A DNA stretch of 7,713 nt from Candidatus Hydrogenedentota bacterium (GTDB lineage Bacteria; Hydrogenedentota; Hydrogenedentia; Hydrogenedentales; SLHB01), in assembly GCA_016934125.1 (NCBI GenBank), contig JAFGTL010000300.1, positions 1 to 7,713 of the forward strand, given 5' to 3'. Positions 6,482-7,713 of the stretch are shown here, piece by piece. The notes beneath the pieces were generated by a model, which was given only the letters and a program-made list of their open reading frames with translations, was not told the origin of the DNA and searched no databases. The translations under genes and the position numbers were made by a program. Each line of letters opens with the position of its first letter. The first letter of the stretch is position 1.

Positions 6482-7713
6482 TGCGGACTCGGCGGAATCC
6501 CGCGCTCCCCGCCCTGAGCCCAGACGGCTCCTGACAAAACCGAACCTCGTCAAAGCCGCCGCCGTTCTCGCTGTCCTGCTGGCCGCCCTCTATCTGTTCC
6601 GGCCCGGCGAGACCTCGGAGAGCAACGGCACCACCTACACCGTCAAGCGCGGCGACCTTCCCATCACGATTGTCGAGGGCGGCGAAGCCGCCTCGCTTGA
6701 GCCTCGCCGCGTCAAATGCGAAGTCAAATCGCGCGAGATCAAGATCCTCAAGATGGTGGAGGAAGGCTACCGGATCACGCCTGAGGACATCGCCGACAAA
6801 AAGGTGCTCGTCGAACTCGACTCATCCGAGCTCGAGGATCGCATGCTTCAGCAGGACATCGAGTTCCACACGTCCAAGGCCTCTCTCGCCAAAGCCATCC
6901 AGGACTACGAAATCCAGGAGGAACAGAACGTCGGCGACATCCAGGCCGCCGAGCGCGAAGCCAAGTTCATGGCCATGGATCTCCAGAAGTACCTCGGCGA
7001 AGCCGTCGCCAATGACCTCATTCAGGAACTCCACCTCCGGCGCGCCGCCGAAGCCGCCGCCAAACAGGCCCTGGAAGCCGCGGCCGCGGCCCGGGCTGCT
7101 GCCGAGCAGGAGGCCGCTTCCGGCCAGGAGACGCCCCAACCCGCGCCTGCGGCCGGGCCCCCGAGCGACGCCCCGCTCGATCCCGAGAAGCGCGAGGCAC
7201 TCAAGGCCTTGATGGCCAAGGGCGGCGAACTCCCGCCCGAAGCCCTGGCCGCGCTACGCAAGGCCGAACAAGGCTCCCGCGAGGCCCCGCCCGCTCCCGC
7301 GCCTGAGGCCCCCGCCACCGGCCCGGGCCCCGATGAGGCCGCCAAACGCGCCGAAGAAACCATGGCCGCCTTCGAGGAGGCCGTTGAGGCCGTGTGGAAG
7401 CTCCAGTCCGAGCGGGCCTCCCGGAACCTCACCGAGGCCCGCACCAGGGCCGACGAGACGGCCCGGGCCGCCCAGGAGGCCCAGGCGGCCCTTGAGGCGG
7501 CCAAGGCCGCTCGGGAACGCGGTGAAGACGGCCCCGATGTCCTCGAACTCGAGAAGAGCGCGTCCGCCGCTGCCGCGGCAGCAGAAGCGGCCACCGCCGA
7601 AGCGGCCCGCGCCGCCGACGCCATGGCCAAGGCCTGCGCCGCCGTGCACGTGCGGGGCGTCTACGTGGACGGCCAGGTCCTCGGGCCTGAGGGCGTCCGC
7701 AAGCTGGCCGACA
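6471..7713 (+). CDS. HlyD/MacA-type periplasmic adaptor with a large Ala/Pro-rich insertion (3' truncated by window edge)
   Basis: The frame is open from ATG 6471 to the right edge (414 codons, no stop). A 26-residue cytosolic tail precedes one membrane helix (VKAAAVLAVLLAALYLF, 27-43), giving an inner-membrane protein with its bulk in the periplasm. Residues 56-80 (YTVKRGDLPITIVEGGEAAS and on) are the entry strand of membrane-fusion proteins. Residues 81-122 form the first half of a lipoyl-like domain, ending in KKVLVELDSSELED. A coiled-coil helix follows (127-215, including KYLGE 173-177). Then come a Pro-rich linker (221-237), a short helical block (238-268), a second Pro-rich linker (271-287), and Ala/Glu/Arg heptad-like helices (288-350 and 357-391) split by GEDGPD. 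The window ends at VHVRGVYVDGQVLGPEGV. The returning lipoyl half and beta-barrel are not yet reached, so they should lie downstream. It overlaps the TolC-family gene by 11 nt and presumably partners it. The transporter type (ABC or RND) is undetermined; the family call rests on residues 27-180. Confidence 0.8.
   Translation, partial: MSSNADSAESRAPRPEPRRLLTKPNLVKAAAVLAVLLAALYLFRPGETSESNGTTYTVKRGDLPITIVEGGEAASLEPRRVKCEVKSREIKILKMVEEGYRITPEDIADKKVLVELDSSELEDRMLQQDIEFHTSKASLAKAIQDYEIQEEQNVGDIQAAEREAKFMAMDLQKYLGEAVANDLIQELHLRRAAEAAAKQALEAAAAARAAAEQEAASGQETPQPAPAAGPPSDAPLDPEKREALKALMAKGGELPPEALAALRKAEQGSREAPPAPAPEAPATGPGPDEAAKRAEETMAAFEEAVEAVWKLQSERASRNLTEARTRADETARAAQEAQAALEAAKAARERGEDGPDVLELEKSASAAAAAAEAATAEAARAADAMAKACAAVHVRGVYVDGQVLGPEGVRKLAD

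Noticed and set aside
6670..7212. + strand Ser/Arg/Pro-rich open frame of 180 codons
   Set aside because: It overlaps the adaptor gene in another frame, starts without a ribosome binding site, and its composition is a frame-shifted reading of Ala-rich codons.
7082..7644. DNA-level tandem repeat in the Ala-rich part of the adaptor
   Set aside because: GCC and GAG codons recur, but I could not find a fixed repeat unit. The pattern is compositional, heptad-like at protein level only.
7022..7649. Two overlapping antisense frames opposite the Ala-rich insertion
   Set aside because: They are Ala/Ser- and Gly-rich mirror readings of the repetitive adaptor sequence. The continuous + strand frame, with a strong Shine-Dalgarno and a membrane helix, is the better explanation.

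Overview
The window is GC-rich bacterial DNA. Every supported gene lies on the + strand, with almost no non-coding space. Codons end overwhelmingly in C (GCC, CTC, GTC, ATC, CGC). Gene order, codon use and the style of the envelope proteins (a TolC-type lipoprotein with a long N-terminal linker and an unusual adaptor) suggest an uncultured Gram-negative lineage, perhaps of the Planctomycetota/Lentisphaerota (PVC) group. That placement is an inference from family resemblance; no rRNA or other marker is present to settle it.

Region 1 (1-4481) is a classical translation and RNA-maturation operon: the 3' end of infB (initiation factor IF-2), a DUF503/YlxP-family gene, rbfA (30S maturation), nrnA (DHH/DHHA1 nanoRNase / pAp phosphatase), truB (tRNA pseudouridine-55 synthase) and ribF (riboflavin kinase / FAD synthetase). 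The genes are packed end to end: an 11-nt gap, then overlaps of 1, 32, 4 and 4 nt. This implies one transcript and translational coupling. All conserved catalytic motifs I can recognise are intact, apart from mild deviations in the RibF kinase domain. infB is cut by the left edge, and nusA is expected upstream.

Region 2 (4482-4555) is a 74-nt spacer, the only real intergenic gap. It has no convincing intrinsic terminator, a weak promoter-like pair of hexamers and a short palindrome.

Region 3 (4556-7713) begins an envelope export operon: a TolC-family outer-membrane lipoprotein of 641 aa, followed with an 11-nt overlap and a strong Shine-Dalgarno by an HlyD/MacA-type periplasmic adaptor that runs off the right edge after 414 codons. 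Together they would form the outer-membrane channel and periplasmic bridge of a tripartite efflux or secretion pump. The inner-membrane transporter is not in the window and probably lies downstream.

The most unusual content is in this pair. The adaptor carries about 200 residues of Ala/Glu/Pro-rich, coiled-coil-like sequence where the family normally has a compact helical hairpin. The TolC protein carries roughly 100 extra residues between its first two predicted barrel strands. I see no tRNA, rRNA, CRISPR array, insertion sequence or phage gene. The rest of the window is ordinary housekeeping.
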